Shown here in pieces: positions 45,998 to 57,787 of a DNA stretch of 64,000 bases (positions are counted from its first letter, which is position 1; each line of letters begins with the position of its first letter). The notes beneath the pieces are model-generated. The model did not search any database and was not told the origin of the DNA. It worked only from the letters and a program-made list of their open reading frames with translations. Source of the DNA: Uranotaenia lowii (taxonomy: Eukaryota > Arthropoda > Insecta > Diptera > Culicidae); contig NC_073693.1 in assembly GCF_029784155.1 (NCBI RefSeq), positions 237,464,447 to 237,528,446 of the forward strand, written 5' to 3'. A program made the translations under genes and the position numbers.

Positions 45998-46277
45998 TAC
46001 TATTATTTTAAAAATTTTCTTACTGTATACCGAATTCATCATATCAATTACCTATTGATATTTCACTAATTATTTTCAATACAAAATGAGATTCAATTTA
46101 TTGACATATTCAAGTCTTGCGTTGTTTTAAAAGTTTCATGGTCAAAGTTTAATGCTAGGAACTAGGGATTTTTGTTGAAACTTATCTGATTTCTTTTAAA
46201 TTCTGATTATGTGTTTTGAACAGTTTTCCTTCATTCTGGATAATTTTTGATGAAAAACATTTTTTTTCCATTTTTTT

Positions 46278-46446
46278 GCACTTTTATTGAGTAATTTCTG
46301 GGTTTTAACAAAATTTGTCCGGATATTGCCCGGATTTATGGTCGTAAATTTCGAAAATAAAAGTCCGGATTCCGCCAGATTTTTGTTAAAAATTGCCCAG
46401 GTTCGTCTGGCCCGGATGCGTTTAGAAATAAATCTGGCAACCTTAC
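46278..46446 (+). repeat. Relic of the hAT-like MITE family
   Basis: TTTCTGGGTTTTAACAAAAT, GATATTGCCCGGATTT and a right end AATCTGGCAACCTTA correspond to the right part of the element at 44739-45213. The left end is missing. Confidence 0.6.
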
Positions 46447-46620
46447 TTTATCGGATGTTTAGTATTGAAAAAAATCCTTTAAGACCTGTGCAAATTCATT
46501 TTTATAGGTTTTGTTGCAATTTTGGTGCAAACTTTGGCCATGTAATTCGTTGTTTCCGGCCATAGACATCACTTTTGGAATTGGATGAAAACGAACATGA
46601 AATGAATAATGTTACCACTT

Positions 46621-47465
46621 GAGCATTAGACCGCTGCAAGCTTTGTATGGAAATTTCAAATTCCTACATTTTTACACCTCCCATTACTTTTTTTTGATTG
46701 TTTTGCCTGCCAGAAATAGCAATTAAAATTTTGGTAGTGATTATTAATTTTGTATGGAAACTTGTATGGGAAAACAAATTTCTTCATTCGAAAATCGACA
46801 GAGATGTTCTGAAAGTTCCAAAAAATATAACTTTGGATGAAAAATATTTCTTGCAGTGCATTTGATGTGAACAAAGCACAAACCTAACTTGTACCCCAGA
46901 AATGATATTCGATGTTCTATAAAATTTTTGTTTTCAAAATTATTTTTTTTTCAATTTTAGCGTTTTTGACTGATCATTTAAAAGCTGTGTAACCGTAGGA
47001 TGAGAATAATTTTTTTTTGAAAATTGCTTTGCATAGCTATTGAACTTATTGATGTATAAAATCTTTGCAAAAACATTTCATGAAATTATTGGAAGCTCTA
47101 GCAAGCAAAGTCTACCATTTTTAAATACTTTTCAATGGATTCTGATTTTTTATTTTGAAAAGGTTATATTTTTTTTCATGAAATGCTTAGCTGCTTGTCA
47201 TGTTAGCAAAAAATGAAGCTTAATAATAGTCAAAACCAAAAATCAAAGATCAATTTCATTTCAAGTGTATTTGAATTTTCTGAATGATTTGATGTGCAAA
47301 AATTTCTTCTTTCATGCAAATTTCTATACAAAATTGAAACACGTTGCGCTAACTCAGGAATCAACCAAATCATCTCAAAGTTTACACTGATGCTTGGTGA
47401 CCCAAAAGACATCGAAAAAACATATGGGAGCAAAAAGTCATTTTTTGCAGCGGTCTATTGAGCAT
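46621..47465. mobile_element. MITE-like element, about 840 bp
   Basis: TAGACCGCTGCAA at 46627-46639 is an exact reverse complement of 47445-47457, with weaker GAGCAT/ATGCTC agreement outside. The interior is AT-rich without a protein. Target duplication is unclear and the ends are short, so this is tentative. Confidence 0.45.
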
Positions 47466-48940
47466 GATATAAATTAATTGTGTTCTAATATAGTTTTGTG
47501 TTCATAATATTGATACTGTTCAAAACAGTTGGGGGAACCAATAGGTATTTACAATAAATATTTAAACTTATTGTTAAAAATCTTAAGTTTCCGGTAGACA
47601 ACACCATTCTCCTATACCAAAAAAAAAAATTTTTTTTTGCCAAAATTGGACTTTCTGTGATTTCCGGAAAACCGATTGTCCTAGAGAATCGTTTTTTGGC
47701 CAAAAAATGGTCATTTACATCAAAATTAAAACTTCAAATTTTCTTATTTCCTTTGGAGAATTGTTGGGGTAAAAAAAAACCGAAACTTTGAGCGCTTTAA
47801 GGCACTCCCTAATCAAGTCGTATAGAGCTGAAACTTTCCACAGGTCAGTTTTTTAAGCCAATCTACAAAATGTGTGTATGGTTGGATTCCGAAATTCGTT
47901 ATGACCCTTCCCTTTGCCACCCTAATGCCCATTTTCTGTTGAGTTATCATTTAAAAACTTTCTGTGATTTTGATAGTAAATTCGTTTCTTTTTAAACATT
48001 GAATTTTAAAACAACTTCAACAATTGTTTCGCACGAGTCTGGAACCATACATCACTATTTTACCCTTTTTTCTTAACCCTCGAAATATATGGACAAAAAT
48101 TATTGTTTCAGAGTTATAGTAATGCAAATAATAAACAATCAACAAACAAACTTCTGTTCAAGTCCTTAGCTCTTAAAACGCGAACAACCAAAAGTTTGTA
48201 AAATGTCTCTAAAAAACAAGTCATTCGCTTCCGGTGCAAAATTACACAATGTATTTTAAAAAAAAGTTGTGAATTCATTTTTTTATCTTTCAAGGAGAAA
48301 GATTTCCATTTTTTTTATTTCATTTCAGTTTTAAAATTTTGTATTCAGAGTTTTTTTGCGTGAATTGCGCACTCTAGGGATCAAGTGCCCTCACTTTCCT
48401 CTACGGCTATTTTTAATCTTGTTATGTGAATTTTCAACTGCACCACGCAATTTGAATATAAATATGTATAACAATATAGAAATAAGTCGGCACGAATTTT
48501 TCAACAAAAAGTCATTTTCTATCTTCTCATTCCTTTATAAATGTTGAACTTTCGTTACAACCCATGTCAAATTCTTGAGCCATCAAAATTTGCACAGTTG
48601 ATATAGAGCCCAAAACCGTTTGATATTTGTTTTCATCCAGTTCTTGTCAGTCATAGACATAACTTTCATTTGTGGTCTATTTGGCTTTTTTAACATTTTG
48701 TATCTTCAACAGAGAAAAATGAATGCTACAGAAGTAATTAGCACATCAGGAATTTTGATTAAATAATTCAATGAAACCAAGAAATATAAAGACTTGAAAG
48801 TTGAAAAGTAGGTTTATGACTAGTTAATGTAAGGGATAATGAATCAGACCTATAGGAAATCAAGGGACGTGCATCAACAGTCTAAATTATATGTTGAATG
48901 AACCAAGTTCTAAACTTAGTTGTTTGCCCAATTGGTTCGA
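47466..48940. other. AT-rich stretch without recognised feature
   Basis: Nothing supported on either strand. Confidence 0.4.
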
Positions 48941-49466
48941 TGAATGACCTCTGGGAGATTAATTATTCGTTACCAACCGCAGCGAAACGCTCCCAGGTGT
49001 TGTGTTCGTTAAATGACTCGTGCTGGTTTTGACTAAATTGCAATCCGGGTGATTCAGAACCAGACCCATTTCACAACGTAATGGCGAGCTCATTGTTAAA
49101 TTGACCGATTTGATTTTGCCCACCAGTGCAAGCTGATGGGGGTTGCACATTCATCCATCATTTCCTTTATGTATTGAACCAAATTTAACAAAGTTGTGAA
49201 ATCACTAACAGGCACTTCAAATTGCTTTATTTTAAGCTTGTTCCGGGAAATGGCTGCCACAATGCCACATGCCACAAACTTTTGCGTTTTTTTTTCTCCG
49301 ACCGAAAGCCAATAATCAAATATTCATCGCAAATAACCAATTTCTCCCAAAAATCCATCAAACTAATGATGTTGACGAAAGCCTTTCGAAAATCACTCCG
49401 TCGTCATCGTCGAGCTTTGGCAATCCTAGAGGCACTAAACAAACTTTCACCTGAGCTTCTAATGAA
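48941..49466. other. More complex sequence next to the gap, possible unique DNA
   Basis: Higher-GC, non-repetitive sequence up to the scaffold gap. A frame in 49322-49466 reads LTKAFRKSLRRHRRALAILE and continues into the gap, but other frames are also open and no family is recognised. Could be an exon truncated by the gap. Confidence 0.25.
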
Positions 49467-49966
49467 NNNNNNNNNNNNNNNNNNNNNNNNNNNNNNNNNN
49501 NNNNNNNNNNNNNNNNNNNNNNNNNNNNNNNNNNNNNNNNNNNNNNNNNNNNNNNNNNNNNNNNNNNNNNNNNNNNNNNNNNNNNNNNNNNNNNNNNNNN
49601 NNNNNNNNNNNNNNNNNNNNNNNNNNNNNNNNNNNNNNNNNNNNNNNNNNNNNNNNNNNNNNNNNNNNNNNNNNNNNNNNNNNNNNNNNNNNNNNNNNNN
49701 NNNNNNNNNNNNNNNNNNNNNNNNNNNNNNNNNNNNNNNNNNNNNNNNNNNNNNNNNNNNNNNNNNNNNNNNNNNNNNNNNNNNNNNNNNNNNNNNNNNN
49801 NNNNNNNNNNNNNNNNNNNNNNNNNNNNNNNNNNNNNNNNNNNNNNNNNNNNNNNNNNNNNNNNNNNNNNNNNNNNNNNNNNNNNNNNNNNNNNNNNNNN
49901 NNNNNNNNNNNNNNNNNNNNNNNNNNNNNNNNNNNNNNNNNNNNNNNNNNNNNNNNNNNNNNNNNN
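49467..49966. other. Scaffold gap of exactly 500 N
   Basis: The round length indicates a placeholder of unknown true size. Sequence on either side need not be adjacent by the stated distance, and reading frames crossing it are meaningless. Confidence 0.98.
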
Positions 49967-50159
49967 ACATTGAATACATTGAAAATGACAGAAACTTTAC
50001 TATAGAGAAACTGAAAAATATTAGGAACAAAATGTGAACAAAATGTGAAGATGATCAAATTTTAAAAATTTAAAAACAGTAGAAATCATTGTAAAAAAAC
50101 ACATTCCAGAAAACGAACAACGTTTGTGTGTGATTTTTGTAGATAATGTTTTAAATATT
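49967..50159. other. AT-rich lead-in to the satellite
   Basis: No feature recognised; sequence grades into TTTTTGTAA-like text from about 50160. Confidence 0.4.
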
Positions 50160-53100
50160 TCAGAAATTTACAATTTTTATATATTTTTGTAATTTTTGTT
50201 ATTTTTATAGTTTTTAAAATTTCTGTAAATTTTGTAGTTTTTTTTTTGAAATTTTTGTAATTTTTGAAATTTTTGTAATTTTTGTTTTTTTTTCGAATTT
50301 TTGTAATTTTTGATTTTTTTTTTTGTAATTATTGAAATTTTTGTCATTTTTATAAATTTTGTCGTTTTTGTCATTTTTGTAGTATTAGTAATTTTGAAAT
50401 TTTTGTAATTTTTTTAAATTTTTGTAGTTTTTACAGTTTATGTAATTTTTGTAATTTTTGTAATTTTTTTGTAATTTTTGTAATTTTGGTAATTTTTGCA
50501 ATTTTCGAAATTTTTGTAATTTTTGTATTTTTTGTAATTTTTGTTATCTTCGTAATTTTTGTCATTTTTGAAATTTTGGTAATTTTTTTAATTTTTTCAA
50601 TTTTTGTAATTTTTGTTATCTTTGTAATTTTCGTAATTTTTGTAATTTTTTGTCATTGTTGTATTTTTTGTAATTTTTGTAATTTTTGTAAATTTTGTAA
50701 TTTTTGTAATTTTTGTAATTTTGTAATTTTTGTAATTTTTGTAATTTTTGTAATTTTTGTAATTTTTGTAATTTTTGTAATTTTTGTAATTTTTGTAATT
50801 TTTGTATTTTTTGTAATTTTTGTAATTTTTGTAATTTTTGTCATTTTTGTAATTTTTGTAATTTTTGTAATTTTTGTAATTTTTGTTATTTTTGTAATTT
50901 TTGTAATTTTTGTAATTTTTGTAATTTTTTTTAATTTTTGTAATTTTTGTAATTTTTGTCATTTTTGTAATTTTTGTAATTTTTGTAATTTTTGTAAATT
51001 TTGTAATTTTTGTAATTTTTGTAATTTTTGTAATTTTTGTAATTTTTGTAATTTTTGTAATTTTTGTAATTTTTGTAATTTTTGTAATTTTTGTAATTTT
51101 TGTAATTTTTGTAATTTTTGTAATTTTTGTAATTTTTGTAATTTTTGTAATTTTTGTAATTTTTGTAATTTTTGTAATTTTTGTAATTTTTGTAATTTTT
51201 GTAATTTTTGTAATTTTTGTAATTTTTGTAATTTTTGTAATTTTTGTAATTTTTGTAATTTTTGTAATTTTTGTCATTTTTGTCATTTTTGTCATTTTTG
51301 TAATTTTTGTAATTTTTGTAATTTTTGTGATTTTTGTAATTTTTGAAATTTTTGTAATTTTTGTAATTTTTGTCATTTTTGTAATTTTTGTAATTTTTGT
51401 AATATCTGTAAATTTTGTAATTTTTGTAATTTTTGTAATTTTCGTAATTTTTGTAATTTTTGTCATTTTTGTAATATTTGTAATTTTTGTAATTTTTGTA
51501 ATTTTTGTAATTTTTGTAATTTTTGTAATTTTTGTAATTTTTGTAATTTTTGTAATTTTTGTAATTTTTGTAATTTTTGTAATTTTTGTAATTTTTGTAA
51601 TTTTTGTAATTTTTGTAATTTTTGTAATTTTTGTAATTTTTGTAATTTTTGTAATTTTTGTAATTTTTGTAATTTTTGTAATTTTTGTAATTTTTGTAAT
51701 TTTTGTAATTTTTGTAATTTTTGTAATTTTTGTAATTTTTGTAATTTTTGTAATTTTTGTAATTTTTGTAATTTTTGTAATTTTTGTAATTTTTGTAATT
51801 TTTGTAATTTTTGTCATTTTTGTAATTTTTGTAATTTTTGTAATTTTTGTTATTTTTGTAATTTTTGCAATTTTTGTAATTTTTGTAATTTTTGTAATTT
51901 TTGTAATTTTTGTAATTTTTGTAATTTTTGTAATTTTTGTAATTTTTGTAATTTTTGTAATTTTTGTAATTTTTGTAATTTTTGTAATTTTTGTAATTTT
52001 TGTAATTTTTGTAATTTTTGTAATTTTTGTAATTTTTGTAATTTTTGTAATTTTTGTAATTTTTGCAATTTTTGTAATTTTTGTAATTTTTGTAATTTCT
52101 GTAATTTTTGTAATTTTTGTAATTTTTGTAATTTTTGTAATTTTTGTAATTTTTGTAATTTTTGTAATTTTTGCAATTTTTGTAATTTTTGTTAATTTTG
52201 TATTTTTTGTAATTTTTGTAATTTTTGTAATTTTTGTAATTTTTGTAATTTTTGTAATTTTTTAATTTTTGTAATTTTTGTAATTTTTGTCATTTTTGTA
52301 ATTTTTGTAATTTTTGTGATTTTTGTAATTTTTGTTAATTTTTGTTATTTTTGTCATTTTTGTAATTTTTGTAATTTTTGTAATTTTTGTAATTTTTGTA
52401 ATTTTTGTAATTTTTGTAATTTTTGTAATTTTTGTAATTTTTGTAATTTTTGTAATTTTTGTAATTTTTGTAATTTTTGTAATTTTTGTAATTTTTGTAA
52501 TTTTTGTTATTTTTGTAATTTTTGCAATTTTTGTAATTTTTGTAATTTTTGTAATTTTTGTAATTTTTGTAATTTTTGTAATTTTTTTAATTTTTTTTAA
52601 TTTTTGTAATTTTTGTAATTTTTGTAATTTTTGTAATTTTTGTAATTTTTGTAATTTTTGTAATTTTTGTAATTTTTGTAATTTTTGTAATTTTTGTAAT
52701 TTTTGTAATTTTTGTAATTTTTGTAATTTTTGTAATTTTTGTAATTTTTGTAATTTTTGTAATTTTTGTAATTTTTGTAATTTTTGTAATTTTTGTAATT
52801 TTTGTAATTTTTGTAATTTTTGTAATTTTTGTAATTTTTGTAATTTTTGTAATTTTTGTAATTTTTGTAATTTTTGTAATTTTTGTAATTTTTGTAATTT
52901 TTGTAATTTTTGTAATTTTTGTAATTTTTGTAATTTTTGTAATTTTTGTAATTTTTGTAATTTTTGTAATTTTTGTAATTTTTGTAATTTTTGTAATTTT
53001 TGTAATTTTTGTCATTTTTGTAATTTTTGTAATTTTTGTAATTTTTGTAATTTTTGTAATTTTTGTAATTTTTGTAATTTTTGTAATTTTTGTAATTTTT

Positions 53101-53195
53101 GTATTTTTTGTCATTTTTGTAATTTTTGTAATTTTTGTAATTTTTGTAATTTTTGTAATTTTTGTAATTTTTGTAATTTTTGTAATTTTTGTAAT
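50160..53195. repeat. 9-bp satellite, TTTTTGTAA variant
   Basis: About 3 kb of head-to-tail TTTTTGTAA. The first 500 bp are diverged (many TTTTTGAAA and homopolymer variants); from about 50900 the array is nearly pure with occasional TTTTTGTCA, TTTTTGCAA or TTTTTGTTA monomers. Long open frames on both strands are artefacts: the 9-mer encodes stop-free tripeptide repeats in five of six frames (stop only in the frame TTT-TTG-TAA). Confidence 0.97.
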
Positions 53196-53907
53196 TTTTG
53201 ATCATTTTTGTCATTTTTGTCATTTTTGTCATTTTTGTCATTTTTGTCATTTTTGTCATTTTTGTCATTTTTGTCATTTTTGTCATTTTTGTCATTTTTG
53301 TCATTTTTGTCATTTTTGTCATTTTTGTCATTTTTGTCATTTTTGTCATTTTTATCATTTTTGTCATTTTTATCATTTTTGTCATTTTTGTCATTTTTGT
53401 CATTTTTGTCATTTTTGTCATTTTTGTCATTTTTGTCATTTTTGTCATTTTTGTCATTTTTGTCATTTTTGTCATTTTTGTCATTTTTGTCATTTTTGTC
53501 ATTTTTGTCATTTTTGTCATTTTTGTCATTTTTGTCATTTTTGTCATTTTTGTCATTTCTGTCATTTTTGTCATTTTTGTCATTTTTGTCATTTTTGTCA
53601 TTTTTGTCATTTTTGTCATTTTTGTCATTTTTGTCATTTTTGTCATTTTTGTCATTTTTGTCATTTTTGTCATTTTTGTCATTTTTGTCATTTTTGTCAT
53701 TTTTGTCATTTTTGTCATTTTTGTCATTTTTGTCATTTTTGTCATTTTTGTCATTTTTGTCATTTTTGTCATTTTTGTCATTTTTGTCATTTTTGTCATT
53801 TTTGTCATTTTTGTCATTTTTGTCATTTTTGTCATTTTTGTCATTTTTGTAATTTTTGTCATTTTTGTCATTTTTGTCATTTTTGTCATTTTTGTCATTT
53901 TTGTCAT
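53196..53907. repeat. 9-bp satellite, TTTTTGTCA variant, left part
   Basis: An abrupt switch near 53200 (TTTTTGATCATTTTTGTCA) leads to about 78 nearly identical TTTTTGTCA monomers. It is interrupted at 53908 by the BEL element and resumes at 63649. It too is open in five frames, giving FVI, FLS, FCH, TKM and DKN repeats that are not proteins. Confidence 0.97.
53903..53907. repeat. Target duplication of the BEL element, left copy
   Basis: GTCAT abuts the LTR here and again at 63649-63653. Five bp is the usual BEL/Pao duplication length. Removing the element and one copy leaves the 9-mer array exactly in phase. Confidence 0.85.
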
Positions 53908-54449
53908 TGTACGGACGCAGGATTCCGTTCTTAGTGTCCCACGAATTGGGTCCCAAACGGCGTCGAAGGATTCGGAATAGCAGGAACAACTTTGGTCATC
54001 AACTTGACCAGCGATGGCGGAGCAGAACAAAGGCCGAGAACTGATGTACTTTCGGGTGATAAAAAAGCACGTCCGTTGCGCGCGAATAGGTTTGAAAAGT
54101 GATTTTTATTGAAGCATAAAAAATACATACATGTCACTTATATACTAGTATTGGAATTCACTTATCACTTTCTCGTCATGTTTTTTCTCACTCTTAGAAC
54201 TATATGGTGTGAGTGTGCAGTGTTGTCAATTCAATGTTTTGTGTTGTGTGTTGTGTGAAATTGTGTTCGGTGAAATTCATGTTTGTGTGTAGATAATATT
54301 TACATAGAATTTCTTCCCTTAAAGCTATTTCACTTCACATTCGTATTTTATAGTATTTTTTCGTATTTTCTTTGTAATTCATTGATGTCTTCGTATTTTA
54401 TCGTAATTAATTGTTGTGGACCGCTGTTCATTGTGACTGCGCCGGAACA
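53908..54449 (-). repeat. BEL 3' LTR (542 bp), with empty TTAA site
   Basis: Appears identical to the two halves of the other LTR (415 + 127 bp). On the minus strand a TATA-like TATAAAAT lies at 54353-54346 and an AATAAA at 54117-54112, plausible promoter and poly(A) signals. TTAA at 54319-54322 is the unoccupied counterpart of the piggyBac-like insertion site in the 5' LTR. Confidence 0.95.
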
Positions 54450-54464
54450 TGCCGCCCCCCTTAA
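54450..54464 (-). other. BEL polypurine tract
   Basis: Minus strand AAGGGGGGCGGCA directly abuts the 3' LTR. This purine-rich tract primes plus-strand DNA synthesis. Confidence 0.75.
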
Positions 54465-54538
54465 AATGTTCATTTCAACAGCATCTCGATTGGAAGGAAC
54501 GGCTGTCGCGATGTGTACTGCAATGGAACCTAGGATGA

Positions 54539-57500
54539 TTACTCGTCGTTGTCGTCGTCGAAACCAATCTCACTGTTCGGAGCCAAAAGTTGAGCAGCGG
54601 CCGGAAGTGTGGATGGAGCCTGAAGATCAATTGTGGGAGATGGTTGGGGAGTGCAGCTCGGAGCGGAAGGCTGACGCTCGGATTCCGTGACTGTGGAGGC
54701 TTCGCAATGTGGGAGCGGGCACATTTTGCGGATTGAGCAACGGCGGATTTGGTTTCCATCACACAGCACGTCTGCAACTCTGCCACACGCATCGTCGCCA
54801 ACAATCGTCTTCAGGACTCGAGCGATGGGCCATTTCGTAGGAGGCAAGTTGTTGTCTTCGACCAGAACCATGTCACCGACGGCTAGATTCGGGTGTTTAC
54901 CGGGCCATTTTTGGAGACGCTGTAGAGTGGGCAAGTATTCTACGTACCAGCGATCCCAAAGCGTTTGGAGAACACGCTGTTGGTCTTGCCAGCGGGACAG
55001 GTGATTGGAGGGTAACGAGGTAAGGTTTGGTTCGGGAAGAGCTAGGATTGGACCACCGATTAGGAAATGGCCTGGAGTTAGGGCCTCGAGGTCTGTGGGA
55101 TCGTTGGAACGGGGAGTAAGCGGCCGGGAATTGAGGCACGCTTCGATTTGTGCGACCGTAGTGGTCATTTCCTCTTGCGTCTGAAGGACATCAAGAGTCA
55201 CGCGATGTAGGTGATGTTTCACGGACTTGACGCAAGCTTCCCACAACCCTCCAAAGGTGGGTGAGCGTGGTGGGATGAAATGGAAAGCGATTCCCATTCG
55301 GGCTGTTGTTCTGGCAATCTCGGACTGATGCCGTTGCGACAGGAAGAGAACACGAAGTTCTTCCAGCTGGTTCTTGGCGCCGACGAAATTCGTGGCGTTG
55401 TCGCAGTAAATATCTGATGGACGTCGTCTCCGGGAGCAGAATCGTTTCAGCGCTGCGATGAAAGCGTCGGATGTGAGGCTCATTACCAGTTCGAGATGTG
55501 CGGCCTTGGTAACCATGCAAACAAAGACGCAAATATAGGATTTGATTGGGCCCTGTTTGCGAGGAGGTTTCAAGTACACTGGACCCATGAAATCAACTCC
55601 GGTACTGGTGAATGGAAGCGATGGTGTAACGCGTACAGCAGGAAGATGTGCCATAACTTGCTGAGCGAATCTCGGTTTGTTGCGGAAACAGACGATGCAT
55701 TGGTGGACTGTATTACGGGCTTTATTTGGACCATCTATTGGCCAGTAACGACGACGAACCGCTGCCAATAGATGAGAAGGTCCTGCGTGAAGCGTTTCTT
55801 CATGGGCGTCGAGGAAGATAAGATCCGTGATGAAATGCTTCTTCGGAATGAGAAATGGATATTTTCGGTCGAATGGAATTGGAGCGTTTTTGAGGCGACC
55901 TCCCACACGAATCAACTGTTCATTTTGGTCCATGAACGGGCGAAGTTTCAGCAACGGAGATTTCTGCGAAACGGTCGAGCCTTGCCGTAAACGTTTGTGA
56001 TCTTCAGCGAACTCTTCGAGCTGCACGCATTGCAGAAGTGACAGCTCTGCCGAACGAATCTCGGAAGGTGCCAGAAATCCCACGGTGCGTGCATGTTCCA
56101 ATAATTTACAGTTGTTCATGAAACGCTTGCAAAGGGCGATGATTCGAAGTAGGCGGTAGTAGCTATCAAAATAGCCCAACGTTTCTCGGGTCCAGGACTC
56201 TTGGTGAGTGCAAACTGCGGAAATAGGAACGGATTTCCTTTTCTCGGTGTCTACTTCTGGCGGCGGCTGGGTTTTCCAGGAATACGCGGACGCAGGCCAA
56301 TGTTGAGGAGGACGAAGCAGCCATTTTGGACCATTCCACCACAATTCATTGCCAACGATGGATTCTGGAGTCAAACCACGCGAAATGTGGTCAGCCGGAT
56401 TGTCTTCAGTAGGCACATGCAGCCAAGTAGCGGTCTCAGTTAACTGCTGAATCTGCGAAACCCGATTGGCGACGAAGGAATTCCAATTCGATGGATCGCG
56501 CGAAATCCAGTGCAGCGTGATTGTAGAATCTGACCACAGAAACCGGGGACATTGGAGTTGAAGGCTCTCCAGCAGTTGATTCTGTAGATTAGCCAAACGA
56601 AGACCAGCACACAACTCCAGACGTGCGAGGGTAGGTCTACGCTTCTCAGTTGGGGCAACCCTGGATTTTGCTGTCATAAGGCGGACAGTGACTGCACCCG
56701 ATGCGGATATCGAACGAAGGTAGATGCAGGCACCGTATGCACGCAGCGAAGCATCAGCAAACCCATGAAGCTCTAAAGTGGCTAGCTTCTCCGTCAACAC
56801 GAAGCGAGGAATCGAAAGCTGCGACAAAATCGAGAGCTGCGATGATATCTCCATCCACTGGTCGGAAATACTTGTGGGAACCGGATCATCCCAGCCTAAC
56901 TGCATTTCCCAAAGGAGCTGGATCAGCATTTTCGCACGAACAATCACCGGACCAACTAACCCTAGCGGATCGAACAAGCTGCAGATATGCGACAGGATAT
57001 TTCGCTTGGTCGAAGGGACGTCTGGCCATTCAGGAACTTTGAACAGAAGCTCATCGGAGGTAAGCTTCCAAAATAAGCCGAGTGCTTTGATTGGAGACGA
57101 ACGATCAAGTTCCAAAACGGAGGCCTGTTCTCGAAGCTCTGCTGGAAACTGCTCAACTACTTCTGGAACATTGGATGCGTATTTACAGAGAGGAAAACCA
57201 CCGGAATTCAGCATCAGAGACGTCTCTCGTATAGCTGCAACTGCTTCCTCCACTGTGTCGAAGCCACGCATAACGTCGTCAACGTAGAAACCTTGTTTCA
57301 CTACGGGAACTGCTTTCGGAAACTTCTGGGCTTCATCGTCGGCTATTTGCTGCAGACATCGTGTTGCCAGGTACGGTGCGGTTGTGGTGCCATAGGTGAC
57401 CGTCGTAAGCTCGTACGTACGAAGTGGTTCTGAAGAAGATTTACGCCAGAGAATCCGCTGATAAGCCCGATCTTCCTCTGCTACCCAGATTTGGCGGTAC

Positions 57501-57775
57501 ATTTTCGTAACGTCAGCTGTTACGACCACAGAATGCATCCGAAACCGTAGAATGATCGAAATCATGTCATCCTGAACAGTTGGACCCTTCAGCAGCAAGT
57601 CGTTGAGGCTAAAACCCGAAGTGGTTTTGCAGGAACCGTCGAACACTACTCGCAGCTTCGTAGAAGAACTGTCCGGCTTGAAAACAGCATGATGTGGCAA
57701 ATAGAAATGGCGACCCGGAGCATCCTCGACAGCATCAACCAATTTCATATGTCCAAGCGCAAGATATTCGGACAT
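54539..57775 (-). CDS. BEL polymerase region: RT, RNase H, integrase
   Basis: A 1078-residue frame, in phase with the upstream gag frame and separated only by a TAA at 57788-57790. RT blocks: LRVVFDGSCKTTSGFSLND, TADVTKMYRQI and the catalytic YVDD at 164-167. An RNase H-like region follows (LHGFADASLRAYGACIY, then FLWSDSTITLHWI). The integrase has an H2C2-type zinc finger (about 630-680) and a catalytic triad in GVDFMGPV (about 728), YCDNATNF (about 792) and LWEACVK (about 847). A DUF5641 region (FLIGGPILALPEPNL and onward) and an acidic tail close the protein. The listed ATG is just the first Met after the stop; in the family this is normally one continuous gag-pol polyprotein. All catalytic residues seem intact. 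Confidence 0.93.
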   Translation of the reverse strand: MSEYLALGHMKLVDAVEDAPGRHFYLPHHAVFKPDSSSTKLRVVFDGSCKTTSGFSLNDLLLKGPTVQDDMISIILRFRMHSVVVTADVTKMYRQIWVAEEDRAYQRILWRKSSSEPLRTYELTTVTYGTTTAPYLATRCLQQIADDEAQKFPKAVPVVKQGFYVDDVMRGFDTVEEAVAAIRETSLMLNSGGFPLCKYASNVPEVVEQFPAELREQASVLELDRSSPIKALGLFWKLTSDELLFKVPEWPDVPSTKRNILSHICSLFDPLGLVGPVIVRAKMLIQLLWEMQLGWDDPVPTSISDQWMEISSQLSILSQLSIPRFVLTEKLATLELHGFADASLRAYGACIYLRSISASGAVTVRLMTAKSRVAPTEKRRPTLARLELCAGLRLANLQNQLLESLQLQCPRFLWSDSTITLHWISRDPSNWNSFVANRVSQIQQLTETATWLHVPTEDNPADHISRGLTPESIVGNELWWNGPKWLLRPPQHWPASAYSWKTQPPPEVDTEKRKSVPISAVCTHQESWTRETLGYFDSYYRLLRIIALCKRFMNNCKLLEHARTVGFLAPSEIRSAELSLLQCVQLEEFAEDHKRLRQGSTVSQKSPLLKLRPFMDQNEQLIRVGGRLKNAPIPFDRKYPFLIPKKHFITDLIFLDAHEETLHAGPSHLLAAVRRRYWPIDGPNKARNTVHQCIVCFRNKPRFAQQVMAHLPAVRVTPSLPFTSTGVDFMGPVYLKPPRKQGPIKSYICVFVCMVTKAAHLELVMSLTSDAFIAALKRFCSRRRRPSDIYCDNATNFVGAKNQLEELRVLFLSQRHQSEIARTTARMGIAFHFIPPRSPTFGGLWEACVKSVKHHLHRVTLDVLQTQEEMTTTVAQIEACLNSRPLTPRSNDPTDLEALTPGHFLIGGPILALPEPNLTSLPSNHLSRWQDQQRVLQTLWDRWYVEYLPTLQRLQKWPGKHPNLAVGDMVLVEDNNLPPTKWPIARVLKTIVGDDACGRVADVLCDGNQIRRCSIRKMCPLPHCEASTVTESERQPSAPSCTPQPSPTIDLQAPSTLPAAAQLLAPNSEIGFDDDNDE

Positions 57776-57787
57776 GAACGAGGAATA

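Noticed and set aside
49222..50037. Open frame spanning the N gap
   Set aside because: Most of it is undetermined sequence; no conclusion can be drawn across a 500-N placeholder.
50486..54030. Several long overlapping open frames on both strands (up to 477 codons)
   Set aside because: They translate a 9-bp satellite; both strands are open in several frames at once and the peptides are simple tripeptide repeats.
54687..57287. Plus-strand frames opposite BEL polymerase
   Set aside because: Shadows of the minus-strand coding sequence.
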